Source of the DNA: CAZHJE01 sp964532965
Lineage (GTDB): Bacteria; Patescibacteriota; WWE3; UBA101185; UBA10185
Length of the DNA: 64,000 nucleotides
Direction: 5' to 3'
Assembly (NCBI GenBank): GCA_964532965.1
Contig: CAZHJE010000001.1
Span: 1 to 64,000, forward strand
Numbering within the stretch: the first letter of the stretch is position 1; every line of letters begins with the position of its first letter. The notes beneath the pieces were generated by a model. The model saw only the letters and a program-made list of their open reading frames with translations, was not told the DNA's origin and searched no databases. This document shows, in pieces, positions 36,731-44,872 of this stretch. Made by a program: the position numbers and the translations under genes.

Positions 36731-37501
36731 CTATAAAAGCTTATCAACTCTATCAATTGTTTTTTTCTCTGTATCTATTATTACACTCCTTAATGCTATT
36801 TTACCAGTATCTTCCCATTCAAATCGTTGGTTCAAACCAGTTAAGTATAAATTTTGTATTATTTGTGTTTTTACTCCAAGAATTGAATCAATATTACCAG
36901 TCATCCCAACATCACTTATGTACATTGTACCATTAGGCAATACGCGTTGGTCGCAAGTTGGGACATGCGTATGCGTTCCAACAAGAACATCAACTTTACC
37001 GTCTAAATAAAAGCCCATTACATATTTTTCACTTGTAGCCTCTGCGTGAAAATCTACCAAAGTACAGGAGATGTTTTTATCTTTTGTTTCATCCAATATT
37101 TTTGAAACTGTTGTAAAGGGATCATTTATTCTTTCGTTTAAAAATGTCCTACCCATAATATTTATTATAAGTACATGCCCATGCGTACCTGCGTCTACAA
37201 TTTTATAACCATCGCCATATACTGTATCTGGATAATTTGCTGGTCTAATAAGTGGGTATTTATTAAATAGTTCTTCTGTATCTTTTTGCCAAAATACATG
37301 ATCTCCGCCAGTAAAAAAGTCTATGCCTGCATTCTGCATTTCTAAAAGTGTTAAATCAGTAACTCCTCTACCATGTGCTAAATTTTCTACATTAGCAACT
37401 ACAAAATTAACAGAAAATTCTTTTTTAATATCTAATAAGTATTTATTTACTATTTCTCTTCCAGGAGCCGCTACGATATCACCAATAAATAATATTTTCA
37501 T
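36731..37501 (-). CDS. ymdB: YmdB-family metallophosphoesterase
   Basis: 256 residues, usual for this family of 2',3'-cyclic nucleotide phosphodiesterases. It has the metal-binding motifs MKILFIGDIVAAPGR, FTGGDHVF, DFHAEATSEK and VGTHTHVPT in order. In Bacillus subtilis ymdB lies next to ymdA (rny); here only a small membrane gene intervenes, and they are joined by overlaps, so the pairing is conserved. Confidence 0.9.
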   Translation of the reverse strand: MKILFIGDIVAAPGREIVNKYLLDIKKEFSVNFVVANVENLAHGRGVTDLTLLEMQNAGIDFFTGGDHVFWQKDTEELFNKYPLIRPANYPDTVYGDGYKIVDAGTHGHVLIINIMGRTFLNERINDPFTTVSKILDETKDKNISCTLVDFHAEATSEKYVMGFYLDGKVDVLVGTHTHVPTCDQRVLPNGTMYISDVGMTGNIDSILGVKTQIIQNLYLTGLNQRFEWEDTGKIALRSVIIDTEKKTIDRVDKLL

Positions 37502-37710
37502 TTTTTAATCCTGGTTATACTAAAATTATTAACTGTCCACGTGTTGAATAGTATAACAGGTTTTTTTACTGAACTAACAAATACATACACAATAAATACA
37601 ATTAGTGCAAGACCTAGAGTAGTTATACATCCTTTAATGATAGAGCTTAGTATATGTGTAAATGCGTATACACATATTATGAAAAGAAGTAATAACAACA
37701 AATAGTACAT
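37498..37710 (-). CDS. Small membrane protein between rny and ymdB
   Basis: 70 residues, mostly two hydrophobic helices (about 2-22 and 25-48) with a short basic tail. I do not recognise the family. Its ATG overlaps the rny stop by 1 nt (TAATG) and its end overlaps ymdB by 4 nt, so it is translated in the same operon, arguing that it is real. Could associate with membrane-bound RNase Y. Confidence 0.5.
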   Translation of the reverse strand: MYYLLLLLLFIICVYAFTHILSSIIKGCITTLGLALIVFIVYVFVSSVKKPVILFNTWTVNNFSITRIKK

Positions 37711-39242
37711 TACTTTGCCATTTCTGTTACTCTAGTTTCTCTAATCACAGTTACTTTAACAACTCCCGGATAAGTCTGTTCAAGTTCTATCTTTTTTGCA
37801 ATTTCTCTTGCCAAAAGCGCAGTAGAGGAATCATCAACTTTTTCAGGACTTACAAAAATTCTAACCTCGCGCCCAGCAGATATTGCATATGCTTTATCGA
37901 CACCATCAAATGATGTTGCAGCATCTTCCAAGTTTTGCATTCTTGCAACGTATGATTCATAATCTTCAGATCTAGCTCCAGGTCTTGCACCACTAATATG
38001 ATCTGCGAGTGCAACTACCGCCGATTCTATAGAGCTAAAAGGCCTATCTTCATGATGCTCTGCAACAGCATTAATAACTGCCTCAGGCATTTTATATTTT
38101 TTCAATAAATCAACACCGAGTTGTACATGTGTGCCCTCGGCGTCATTTACGACTTTTCCGATATCATGAAACAAACACCCAAGTTTAACTGTTTCTACGT
38201 CGACTTTTAACTCATGTGCAAGTGCAACACCAATTCTTGTTTCTTCAAGAGTGTGTTCAATCATGTTTTGCCCATATGAAAACCTATATTTAAATCTCCC
38301 GAGCATCTGGACTAAGTCTTTAGGTACATTATATACACCTACACGATGGCATAAATTGTCGCCTTCTTTGTACATTATATGCTCAATGTCTTTTTGAGTC
38401 TGTTCAACTACCTCCTCTATACGTGAGGGCTGTATTCTGCCATCAGCGAGTAGTCTTTCAAGAGCTATCTTTGCAACTTCTCGTCTTACCGGATCAAAAG
38501 ATGAAATAATTATGTCTCCTGGCGAAGAATCCAAATCTAATTCAACACCAGTTTGCTCTTCGAATTTCTTTATATTTCTACCTTCTTTACCAATTATTCT
38601 ACCTTTCAACTCTTCATCGCCTAACTTAACTTTAGAAGTTGTATATGAAACTACATAATCTGTTGCACCAAATCTCATAGCGTCAACTAATATTTCTTGA
38701 GCCATAACATCCGCAGTTCTTTTTATTTCCTCTTCAATCTGACGTATTCTTTTACTTTTTTCTTCTATCAGTTCTTTATCGTATAAGACTAATAATTCTT
38801 TTTTTGCCTCTTCTGGCGTTAAATGTGCCAACTCTTCCAGTTTTTGTTGTTTTTGCTTTAAAAGATCGTCTATCTTAACATTTTTTTCTTCAATCTTTTC
38901 TTGTATTTGCTTTATTTGAGATTTCTTTTCTTTAAGCTCATCTTCCCTTACTTTTATTTCTGCCTCTTTTATGGTGAGCTGTTTTTCTTTTTCTCCAGAC
39001 GATTTAATAATAGTATTTGCCTCATTTGTTGCATCATTTTTTATCTTCAAAGCCTCGGCCTTGGCTTCGAGTAATATTTCTTTTGCTTTTGCTCTAGCTT
39101 GAAGTACAATGGTTTGATCTGATACATCACCAGTATCATCTTTTTTTTGTATGTTTGGTGCTTTTTTATTACTCCCAAAATAATAAGCAACACCTGCGAT
39201 AACAAGTAGCAAAATTCCAAATAATATGTATGTACTTAACAT
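37710..39242 (-). CDS. rny: Ribonuclease Y
   Basis: 510 residues. A membrane anchor (about 4-22) is followed by a long coiled coil rich in K/E/Q (about 45-195), a KH domain (LKGRIIGKEGRNIKKFEEQTG, about 215-235) and an HD domain with the metal motif LFHDIGK. It is the endonuclease that starts mRNA decay at the membrane. The ATG at 39242 has AGGAGG just 3 nt upstream, unusually close; an upstream TTG at 39266 lacks any site. A canonical promoter lies about 180 nt upstream. Confidence 0.93.
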   Translation of the reverse strand: MLSTYILFGILLLVIAGVAYYFGSNKKAPNIQKKDDTGDVSDQTIVLQARAKAKEILLEAKAEALKIKNDATNEANTIIKSSGEKEKQLTIKEAEIKVREDELKEKKSQIKQIQEKIEEKNVKIDDLLKQKQQKLEELAHLTPEEAKKELLVLYDKELIEEKSKRIRQIEEEIKRTADVMAQEILVDAMRFGATDYVVSYTTSKVKLGDEELKGRIIGKEGRNIKKFEEQTGVELDLDSSPGDIIISSFDPVRREVAKIALERLLADGRIQPSRIEEVVEQTQKDIEHIMYKEGDNLCHRVGVYNVPKDLVQMLGRFKYRFSYGQNMIEHTLEETRIGVALAHELKVDVETVKLGCLFHDIGKVVNDAEGTHVQLGVDLLKKYKMPEAVINAVAEHHEDRPFSSIESAVVALADHISGARPGARSEDYESYVARMQNLEDAATSFDGVDKAYAISAGREVRIFVSPEKVDDSSTALLAREIAKKIELEQTYPGVVKVTVIRETRVTEMAK

Positions 39243-39419
39243 AGTCCTCCTTGCGACGTTAAACAATTAGTTAAACTTAATATTTTGTCGATTTAGTATG
39301 AAACAAGCAAAAAAGTTTTAAACCCGATATAGGTAATATGAACACCGTATATGCAATAGTTTTTTTGTATTTAGTTTTTTGTTTAAAAAGCTTGTTATCA
39401 TAGGAAATACAACAAATAG
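39243..39419 (-). other. Long rny leader region
   Basis: Between the rny -10 box and the start codon are about 177 nt without a gene. It is A/T rich, contains a direct repeat GTTTAAC separated by five bases shortly before the ribosome binding site, and shows no strong hairpin or tRNA-like fold by eye. It stands out because most other promoters here are almost leaderless. Confidence 0.45.
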
Positions 39420-39448
39420 ATAATAGTTTAGATTGGGGAAAGTGTCAA
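39420..39448 (-). promoter_or_regulatory. Canonical sigma-70 promoter of rny
   Basis: Perfect -35 TTGACA (39443-39448), 17-bp spacer, -10 TATTAT (39420-39425), located in the gap after recX. It should drive rny, the small membrane gene and ymdB. Confidence 0.65.
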
Positions 39449-39450
39449 AT

Positions 39451-39927
39451 TTAAGATTTTAAGGAATTTATGCTATCCGCCGAGAAGCCTCTTCTAAAAA
39501 GATATGCTTTTTGAGCTCTAAAATCTTTTTTATTCAATTTCTTTAATACAATACTTTGTACAATGCTTCTTTCTAAATCTGCCGTGTAAACAGCTTCTAA
39601 AGCATTTGACACTGTTTGTTTAGCAACCCCTTTTTTATACAAAAACTGTGCGAGCTCTAATTTACTATATGGAGCATTAGAATCACTTTTTTGAAGTATA
39701 TAGGTCTCAGCATATCTGTAATCATCTAAAAAGGAATGATCTGTCAAATATTCTAGTATTTCTTTTGTCAGCCTTTCTTTTAGTGTTTCGGCACCATCTG
39801 CCAGTGTGCTTTTTAGCAATTTAGAAATCTTTTGTTTAACCTCAACAATAGTTCTATCTTTAAATGTAATAAAAGAAAGACAGTTATTTAACACTCTTGT
39901 ATACAACTCGTTGTAATCACTGGTCAT
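39451..39927 (-). CDS. recX: RecX-family regulatory protein
   Basis: 158 residues, all alpha-helical, with the RecX pattern: ISFKD-type start, FLDDYRYAETYI (DDxxxA motif, about 65-76), APYSKLELAQFLYKKGV, and KAYLFRRGFSADSI at the end. RecX binds inside the RecA filament and limits its activity. It follows recA by 17 nt, the usual recA-recX operon. Confidence 0.85.
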   Translation of the reverse strand: MTSDYNELYTRVLNNCLSFITFKDRTIVEVKQKISKLLKSTLADGAETLKERLTKEILEYLTDHSFLDDYRYAETYILQKSDSNAPYSKLELAQFLYKKGVAKQTVSNALEAVYTADLERSIVQSIVLKKLNKKDFRAQKAYLFRRGFSADSINSLKS

Positions 39928-39944
39928 TAAAAATATGGTAACAC

Positions 39945-41030
39945 TTATTCACTATCTGTATACTCACTATCTTCAGCATCAGCTTTTAAAGCTAAAGGCA
40001 CTGTTTCGCCACTTGAAAGTATGTTTCTAATCTTTTTTTCGATTTCCTGATATACTTTTTGATTTGTGTTGAGTAATTCCTTCACCGCTTCTCTTCCCTG
40101 ACCTATCTTTTCACCATTAAACTCATACCAAGAACCACTTTTTTTAACAATATTCAATTCAACACCTACATCAACCAGGTTTCCTGCCTTACTTATACCT
40201 TCGTTAAACATTATGTCAAACTCTGCTACTCTAAACGGCGGGGCCACTTTGTTTTTGACAACTTTGACACGTACGCGAATTCCAGAAATATCAGATCCAC
40301 TACCTTTTAGAGACTCAATTCGTCTAATTTCAAGTCTTACAGAGGCATAAAATTTCAATGCCCGTCCACCAGGTGTGATTTCGGGATTACCAAACATTAC
40401 ACCAACTTTTGTTCTTAGTTGATTAGTGAATATGACAGTGCAGTTAGATTTGCTTATTGCACCAGTTATTTTCCTTAACGCATGGCTCATAAGCCTAGCT
40501 TGGAGTGCTATATGACTGTCCCCAATATCTCCATCTATTTCAGCACGAGGTGTAAGTGCTGCAACTGAGTCAATTGCAATAACATCTACAGCATTAGAAC
40601 GAATTAAAGTCTCAGCGATTTCAAGTGCCTGCTCGCCAGTATCAGGTTGCGACACAAGTAAATTTTCAACATCAACTCCGGTTTTTTCAGCATATACAGG
40701 ATCAAACGCATGTTCTGCATCAATCAATGCCGCCGTACCCCCAATTTTTTGTGCTTCAGCAATAATATGTTGCACCAGTGTAGTTTTTCCAGAAGATTCT
40801 GGGCCATATATTTCAATGATACGTCCCCTAGGGATACCTCCAATGCCAAGTGCTACATCTAAAGCAATAGAACCTGTTGGAATGACCTCTATATTTTTTC
40901 TTTGAGTCTTATCTCCTAATCTCATAATAGATCCTTTTCCGAAACTTTTTTCTATTTGAGCAAGTGCAGAATCTAGCGCTAATTTTTTATTTTTATCTAC
41001 ATTTGTATTTGTTGTAATTTTGTTTGCCAT
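39945..41030 (-). CDS. recA: Recombinase RecA
   Basis: 361 residues with all RecA landmarks: GPESSGKTT Walker A (76-84), the [12 protein letters not shown]alker B/L1 region, [35 protein letters not shown] in parts for L2 and its flanks, and an acidic C-terminus. It pairs DNA strands and, where LexA exists, triggers self-cleavage. No strong ribosome binding site precedes the ATG. A palindrome identical in plan to one in front of an XRE gene lies about 46-64 nt upstream. Confidence 0.97.
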   Translation of the reverse strand: MANKITTNTNVDKNKKLALDSALAQIEKSFGKGSIMRLGDKTQRKNIEVIPTGSIALDVALGIGGIPRGRIIEIYGPESSGKTTLVQHIIAEAQKIGGTAALIDAEHAFDPVYAEKTGVDVENLLVSQPDTGEQALEIAETLIRSNAVDVIAIDSVAALTPRAEIDGDIGDSHIALQARLMSHALRKITGAISKSNCTVIFTNQLRTKVGVMFGNPEITPGGRALKFYASVRLEIRRIESLKGSGSDISGIRVRVKVVKNKVAPPFRVAEFDIMFNEGISKAGNLVDVGVELNIVKKSGSWYEFNGEKIGQGREAVKELLNTNQKVYQEIEKKIRNILSSGETVPLALKADAEDSEYTDSE

Positions 41031-41075
41031 AATGTATACAGTTTATCAAAAACACCATAACATACAACTAGATGT

Positions 41076-41094
41076 ACTCTAGTGAGACTAGAGT
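41076..41094 (-). promoter_or_regulatory. Candidate recA operator, ACTCTA-N7-TAGAGT
   Basis: ACTCTAGTCTCACTAGAGT on the recA strand is a perfect inverted repeat (an 8-bp arm with 3-nt centre) and overlaps the gltX stop codon. A further CTAGT half site follows four bases downstream. The same 6-7-6 pattern occurs at 57370-57388. It has no T-run, so it is not a normal terminator. Confidence 0.55.
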
Positions 41095-42548
41095 GTATGT
41101 TGCGCGATTTTGATTCTTTCTAGTACCTCAGCCTTACCTAATACTTCTAATATATCAAAAAGTTGAGGAGTGGCATCCCTACCCGATAGCGCTACTCTTA
41201 TAGTCATAAATGCTTCTTTTGGTGTATAACCCATTTCTTTTATATAATCGAAAGCTTTATCGTGCATAGTTGATGCTCTCCAATCTGAAATATCTTCAAA
41301 GAAAGTGGAAAAATTAGAAAGTATCTCTTTTGTTTTATCTTTTGCGTACGACACAAGAATAGTTTTATCTATTTGTGGTTTATTAAAAAAATATGTTGTT
41401 GCGTAATCAAATTCAGCTAAGGTTTTTAACTTTTCTTTCACAAGCCCTATTACAAGTAGCAGATGGTTTTTATCTATATTCTCAAGATTATAAGAAAAGT
41501 TAATATCAAATTTAGTTTTCCAAGAAATTACTTTTTGAAGTAAGGCTTCATTAGAAGTATTTCTAATATAGTACCCATTCATCCACAATAATTTCTCCCT
41601 ATCAAATACAACAAGATCTGTTTTGTGTATTCTTTCTATAGAAAAATCTTGTATAAATTCATCTAAAGTATATATTTCTTTTTCGGTACCGGGGTTCCAA
41701 CCCAAAAACATCACAAAGTTTAATAAAGCTTCAGGTAAATAGCCATTTTGTAAAAAGTTTATCGCGTAAACCTCGCCATATCTTTTGCTCATTTTTTTAG
41801 TTGCTCCTGCTTCTTTTAGATTTGGTAAATGACCAAATCTAGGAATTTCCCAACCAAAAGCATTAAACAAAACAATTTGTTTGGGAGTAGAAGGTATCCA
41901 CTCAACACCCCTTAACACTGGATTTATTTCCATCATATGATCATCAACAACTACCGCGAGATGATAAGTTGGAAAGCCATCAGATTTTAATAATATTTGA
42001 TCATCAAGTTCAGCTGTATTTATTTCAATGTTACCTAATACTAAATCATCCCAAACTATGACTTTATCCTCAGGCATTTTTAACCTAATAACATAGGGTT
42101 CGTTGTCTTCCAATTTTTTATTTATCTCTTTTTGTGTCAACTGTAAACAGTGTCTATCGTATTTAGTCGTAGCAAGACCCAGTGCTTTTTGTTCTTGCCG
42201 CATATGCTCTAATCTTTCAGGTGTACAAAAACAGCAATATGCATGGCCAAGTTCAATTAATCTTTGTGCATAGTCTTTATATAAGTCCAGTCTTTGAGAT
42301 TGTATATATGGTTTATACGGACCAGAGACTTCAGGACCTTCATCCCATGACAAACCAAATGATTTAATTACATCTAACATGCGTTCAAGTGCCCCAGAAA
42401 CTTCTCTGTTCTTATCAGTATCCTCAATACGCAAAATCATTTGCCCGTTATTTTTTTTTGCCCAAGCGTAGTTATATAAATAAGTTCGAATACCACCGAT
42501 GTGATATTCACCCGTTGGGCTGGGTGCCATTCGAGTTCTAACTTTCAT
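41088..42548 (-). CDS. gltX: Glutamate--tRNA ligase
   Basis: 486 residues, the normal length. Class I synthetase that charges tRNA-Glu. RMAPSPTGEYHIGGIRT contains the HIGH-type motif (about 6-20) and KKMSKRYG the KMSKS-type motif (about 242). The C-terminal anticodon-binding domain is complete. In CPR genomes this enzyme may also charge tRNA-Gln for the GatCAB route, but the sequence alone does not decide this. It lies upstream of recA on the same strand. Confidence 0.95.
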   Translation of the reverse strand: MKVRTRMAPSPTGEYHIGGIRTYLYNYAWAKKNNGQMILRIEDTDKNREVSGALERMLDVIKSFGLSWDEGPEVSGPYKPYIQSQRLDLYKDYAQRLIELGHAYCCFCTPERLEHMRQEQKALGLATTKYDRHCLQLTQKEINKKLEDNEPYVIRLKMPEDKVIVWDDLVLGNIEINTAELDDQILLKSDGFPTYHLAVVVDDHMMEINPVLRGVEWIPSTPKQIVLFNAFGWEIPRFGHLPNLKEAGATKKMSKRYGEVYAINFLQNGYLPEALLNFVMFLGWNPGTEKEIYTLDEFIQDFSIERIHKTDLVVFDREKLLWMNGYYIRNTSNEALLQKVISWKTKFDINFSYNLENIDKNHLLLVIGLVKEKLKTLAEFDYATTYFFNKPQIDKTILVSYAKDKTKEILSNFSTFFEDISDWRASTMHDKAFDYIKEMGYTPKEAFMTIRVALSGRDATPQLFDILEVLGKAEVLERIKIAQHTL

Positions 42549-42554
42549 AAAAGC

Positions 42555-42560
42555 ATTTTA
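42555..42560 (-). promoter_or_regulatory. -10 box of gltX (leaderless)
   Basis: TAAAAT, six bases before the gltX ATG. A TTAACA -35 candidate is at a short 15-bp spacing. Confidence 0.38.
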
Positions 42561-42584
42561 CCACACTAAAAGCTATGTTAATAT
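42557..42584 (+). promoter_or_regulatory. Promoter of the unknown protein at 42592 (leaderless)
   Basis: TTTACC (42557-42562), 16-bp spacer, TAATAT (42579-42584), then seven bases to the ATG. It overlaps the divergent gltX promoter. Confidence 0.4.
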
Positions 42585-42591
42585 TAAAAAG

Positions 42592-43797
42592 ATGAATCTA
42601 ACATACATTGCTAAGCTCACTAAAAAAATCGTTACCGCTTTTGCACTTCTTACTGCCATGTACATATTAAGCTTAATTTTTAGACCTGTTTTAAAAAATG
42701 CTTTTTACGCAGTGTTTCCACCAAAAGATCTACCCAACCCAGTATTCGGAAAATTGGACCCTCTCGTATTTAATGAAATAGAAACAACAAACTCTAATTA
42801 TAACTTTTCAATCAATACAGCAGACGGGGAATTACCGTCAGGATTTCCAAAAAACATGATTGTTTACGAAATCAAAACGCCAGAATTTTCATTTCAAGCC
42901 GGAAAAGATGCGCAAGAAATTGCAAATTACCTTGGCTTTGGTCAAAACGATTTAGTCACCGACCTTAAAGGTAGCATTTATAGATGGAGAAATAGAACAT
43001 CGGGAGGTTTCTTGGAAATAGATATAAATACAAAGGAAATAAGCTTAAAAACCGATTTAAGTACAAAGTCAAACGTATATCCCATTGGTTCAGTCACAAC
43101 AAGTAGCGCATCAGCTGCAAGCAAGCAAATGGCAGTAGCTATAGGAGGATTAACCGCAAAGGGATATCAAAATGCTGAAATGAAAGTCAATTTAGCAAGA
43201 ATATCTGGCACCTCAGTACGCGCAGCACCCAGTTCGTCCGCACAACTCGCGCGTGTAGATTTTTTTAGAAAGTTTGGAGAATATCCTGTGTTAGGCGAAA
43301 ACCCTTATACAGGCCTTATCAGTGTATTATATGGTAACTCTAGTATTAAAAACAACGCATACAACTTTCCATACGTTAAATATATCGAGAGAGATGTAGT
43401 CGAAAACACTAATAACGTTGCTACATACCCAATTATAACAATTAACGAGGCCTGGAATGCTGTTACAAAAGATGATAAGGGTGTTATTGTAAGTGTACTA
43501 CCCATCGGGGGAAGTGTTTTTGATAATCCTAATAACGTCTCAATCGAACAAGTTTTTATTGATAAAATCTATCTTGCATACTACGAAACTGATAAAAACA
43601 ATAAATATATACAACCTATATATGTATTCGAGGGTAAATATAACGTAGATAATAGACCAGGGGGAACATTAACAATATATTTTCCAGCAATACAAGGACA
43701 ATACATAAACCCTGTTGATGAAGACCAACAAAACTCTCCACAAGCACAAGAAGTAAATACAAGTGAACCTACAGTTAATCCGTCAATTTCTAATTAA
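42592..43797 (+). CDS. Membrane-anchored extracytoplasmic protein, unknown
   Basis: 401 residues. One hydrophobic helix near the N-terminus (about 12-32) and then a long soluble part that would lie outside. It has no cysteine and no catalytic motif I recognise; a short two-fold feel is seen in beta-rich segments (SGGFLEIDINTKEISLKTDL). The last 30 residues are low-complexity, rich in N, Q, P and S. It is divergent from gltX and convergent (8-nt overlap) with the D,D-carboxypeptidase, suggesting an envelope role. Function unknown. Confidence 0.6.
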   Translation: MNLTYIAKLTKKIVTAFALLTAMYILSLIFRPVLKNAFYAVFPPKDLPNPVFGKLDPLVFNEIETTNSNYNFSINTADGELPSGFPKNMIVYEIKTPEFSFQAGKDAQEIANYLGFGQNDLVTDLKGSIYRWRNRTSGGFLEIDINTKEISLKTDLSTKSNVYPIGSVTTSSASAASKQMAVAIGGLTAKGYQNAEMKVNLARISGTSVRAAPSSSAQLARVDFFRKFGEYPVLGENPYTGLISVLYGNSSIKNNAYNFPYVKYIERDVVENTNNVATYPIITINEAWNAVTKDDKGVIVSVLPIGGSVFDNPNNVSIEQVFIDKIYLAYYETDKNNKYIQPIYVFEGKYNVDNRPGGTLTIYFPAIQGQYINPVDEDQQNSPQAQEVNTSEPTVNPSISN

Positions 43798-44818
43798 ACC
43801 TATAAGAATCCAGTACCCATTTTAATATTTGCTTTGTTTCCTCAAACCTATCTTCACTACCCATAATAATAATTATTATATTAGTACTACTATCAGGATT
43901 ATACCCATAAATAAATACTTGTCCGGCTTCGCTTGTTGTACCAGTTTTCACTCCCATAGAACCTGGGATCTGCACTAATAGTTCGTTTGTGGTATAAACC
44001 TCTCTTGCTACTAAGCCCGTCTGAAGAGTGTAATTACTTTTAGAAATAGCATCTTTAATCTCAGGTTTATTCAAAGCAACTAATGTTAGCTTATAAAGAT
44101 CGTATGCAGAAGATAGATGATTTCCTTCTGGGCTATCAAACCCTACGGGATTAGAAAAATAAGTATTTTCTAGTTTTAACTCTTTTGCCTTTTCATTCAT
44201 TAAATTTATATATGTTGAGTATGATCCTACACCATAAGCAAGTGTACATGACGCGTCTCCTGCAGATGATATTAACATTGCATATATCAAGTCCTTAATA
44301 GTAAGTGTTTCCCCTGGTTCAAAACCTACAATCTGTGTGTCTTTAAATGTTGTGCATTGAAGCGGTACTACTAATGTCTGATCCAAACTAAAATAATCTA
44401 ATGCAATAAGAGCTGTCATTAACTTAGTAGTGGATGCGGGCGGTAACGGAGTATTCTCGTTTAGACCGTACAACTTTTTATCATTTTTAGCATCATATAC
44501 AAGCACAGCATTTGCAGTAACAGAAGGTATAGGTATATCAGTCTTTTTTATTGGAAATATGAGATTAGCAATTTTATTCTCAAAAGCTGAATATTTGTTT
44601 TGTGTTATATTGAAGTTTTGTTGCTTTGCTTCGTAAACACGGTATGCAGAAACAAAAATCATGTAACATAAAAAAACCACTATGGTAGCTTTTAATAAAT
44701 TTTTAAAAAAAACTTGGGGCAACTCTTCGAGATATTCTATAAAAACCAACAAGTACAAAACACTAAATATTGTAAATAGTTGTAGTTTTCTAAAAGTAGC
44801 ACGCATGTATTTGATCAT
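43790..44818 (-). CDS. Serine-type D-alanyl-D-alanine carboxypeptidase (PBP5-like)
   Basis: 342 residues. An N-terminal hydrophobic region (about 12-70, two segments) precedes a peptidase S11 domain: SxxK motif in PPASTTKLMTAL (about 129-140), and the KTG motif in MGVKTGTTSEAGQ (about 295). The SxN motif is altered: the segment reads SSAGDAS where SGN or SAN is usual, so the Asn is a Gly. It trims peptidoglycan side chains outside the membrane. The ATG at 44818 has AGGAG 12 nt upstream. Confidence 0.85.
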   Translation of the reverse strand: MIKYMRATFRKLQLFTIFSVLYLLVFIEYLEELPQVFFKNLLKATIVVFLCYMIFVSAYRVYEAKQQNFNITQNKYSAFENKIANLIFPIKKTDIPIPSVTANAVLVYDAKNDKKLYGLNENTPLPPASTTKLMTALIALDYFSLDQTLVVPLQCTTFKDTQIVGFEPGETLTIKDLIYAMLISSAGDASCTLAYGVGSYSTYINLMNEKAKELKLENTYFSNPVGFDSPEGNHLSSAYDLYKLTLVALNKPEIKDAISKSNYTLQTGLVAREVYTTNELLVQIPGSMGVKTGTTSEAGQVFIYGYNPDSSTNIIIIIMGSEDRFEETKQILKWVLDSYRFN

Positions 44819-44847
44819 AACACAAAGAAACTCCTGACTATCTAAAC

Positions 44848-44862
44848 ATCAAATTATTTGAT
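44848..44862. repeat. 15-bp palindrome between aspS and the carboxypeptidase gene
   Basis: ATCAAAT-t-ATTTGAT, a perfect palindrome in the 54-nt gap. Flanking CTATC/GATAG bases could extend it. Weak AT-rich stem without T-run; more likely a binding site than a terminator. Confidence 0.3.
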
Positions 44863-44872
44863 AGCGAGCTTG

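Noticed and set aside
39243..39450. Possible tRNA or small RNA gene
   Set aside because: No cloverleaf, no CCA end or T-loop pattern was seen; the region is better explained as promoter and leader of rny.
41076..41094. recA palindrome as a gltX terminator
   Set aside because: It overlaps the gltX stop codon and lacks a following T-run, and a matching palindrome occurs before the XRE gene where no gene ends.
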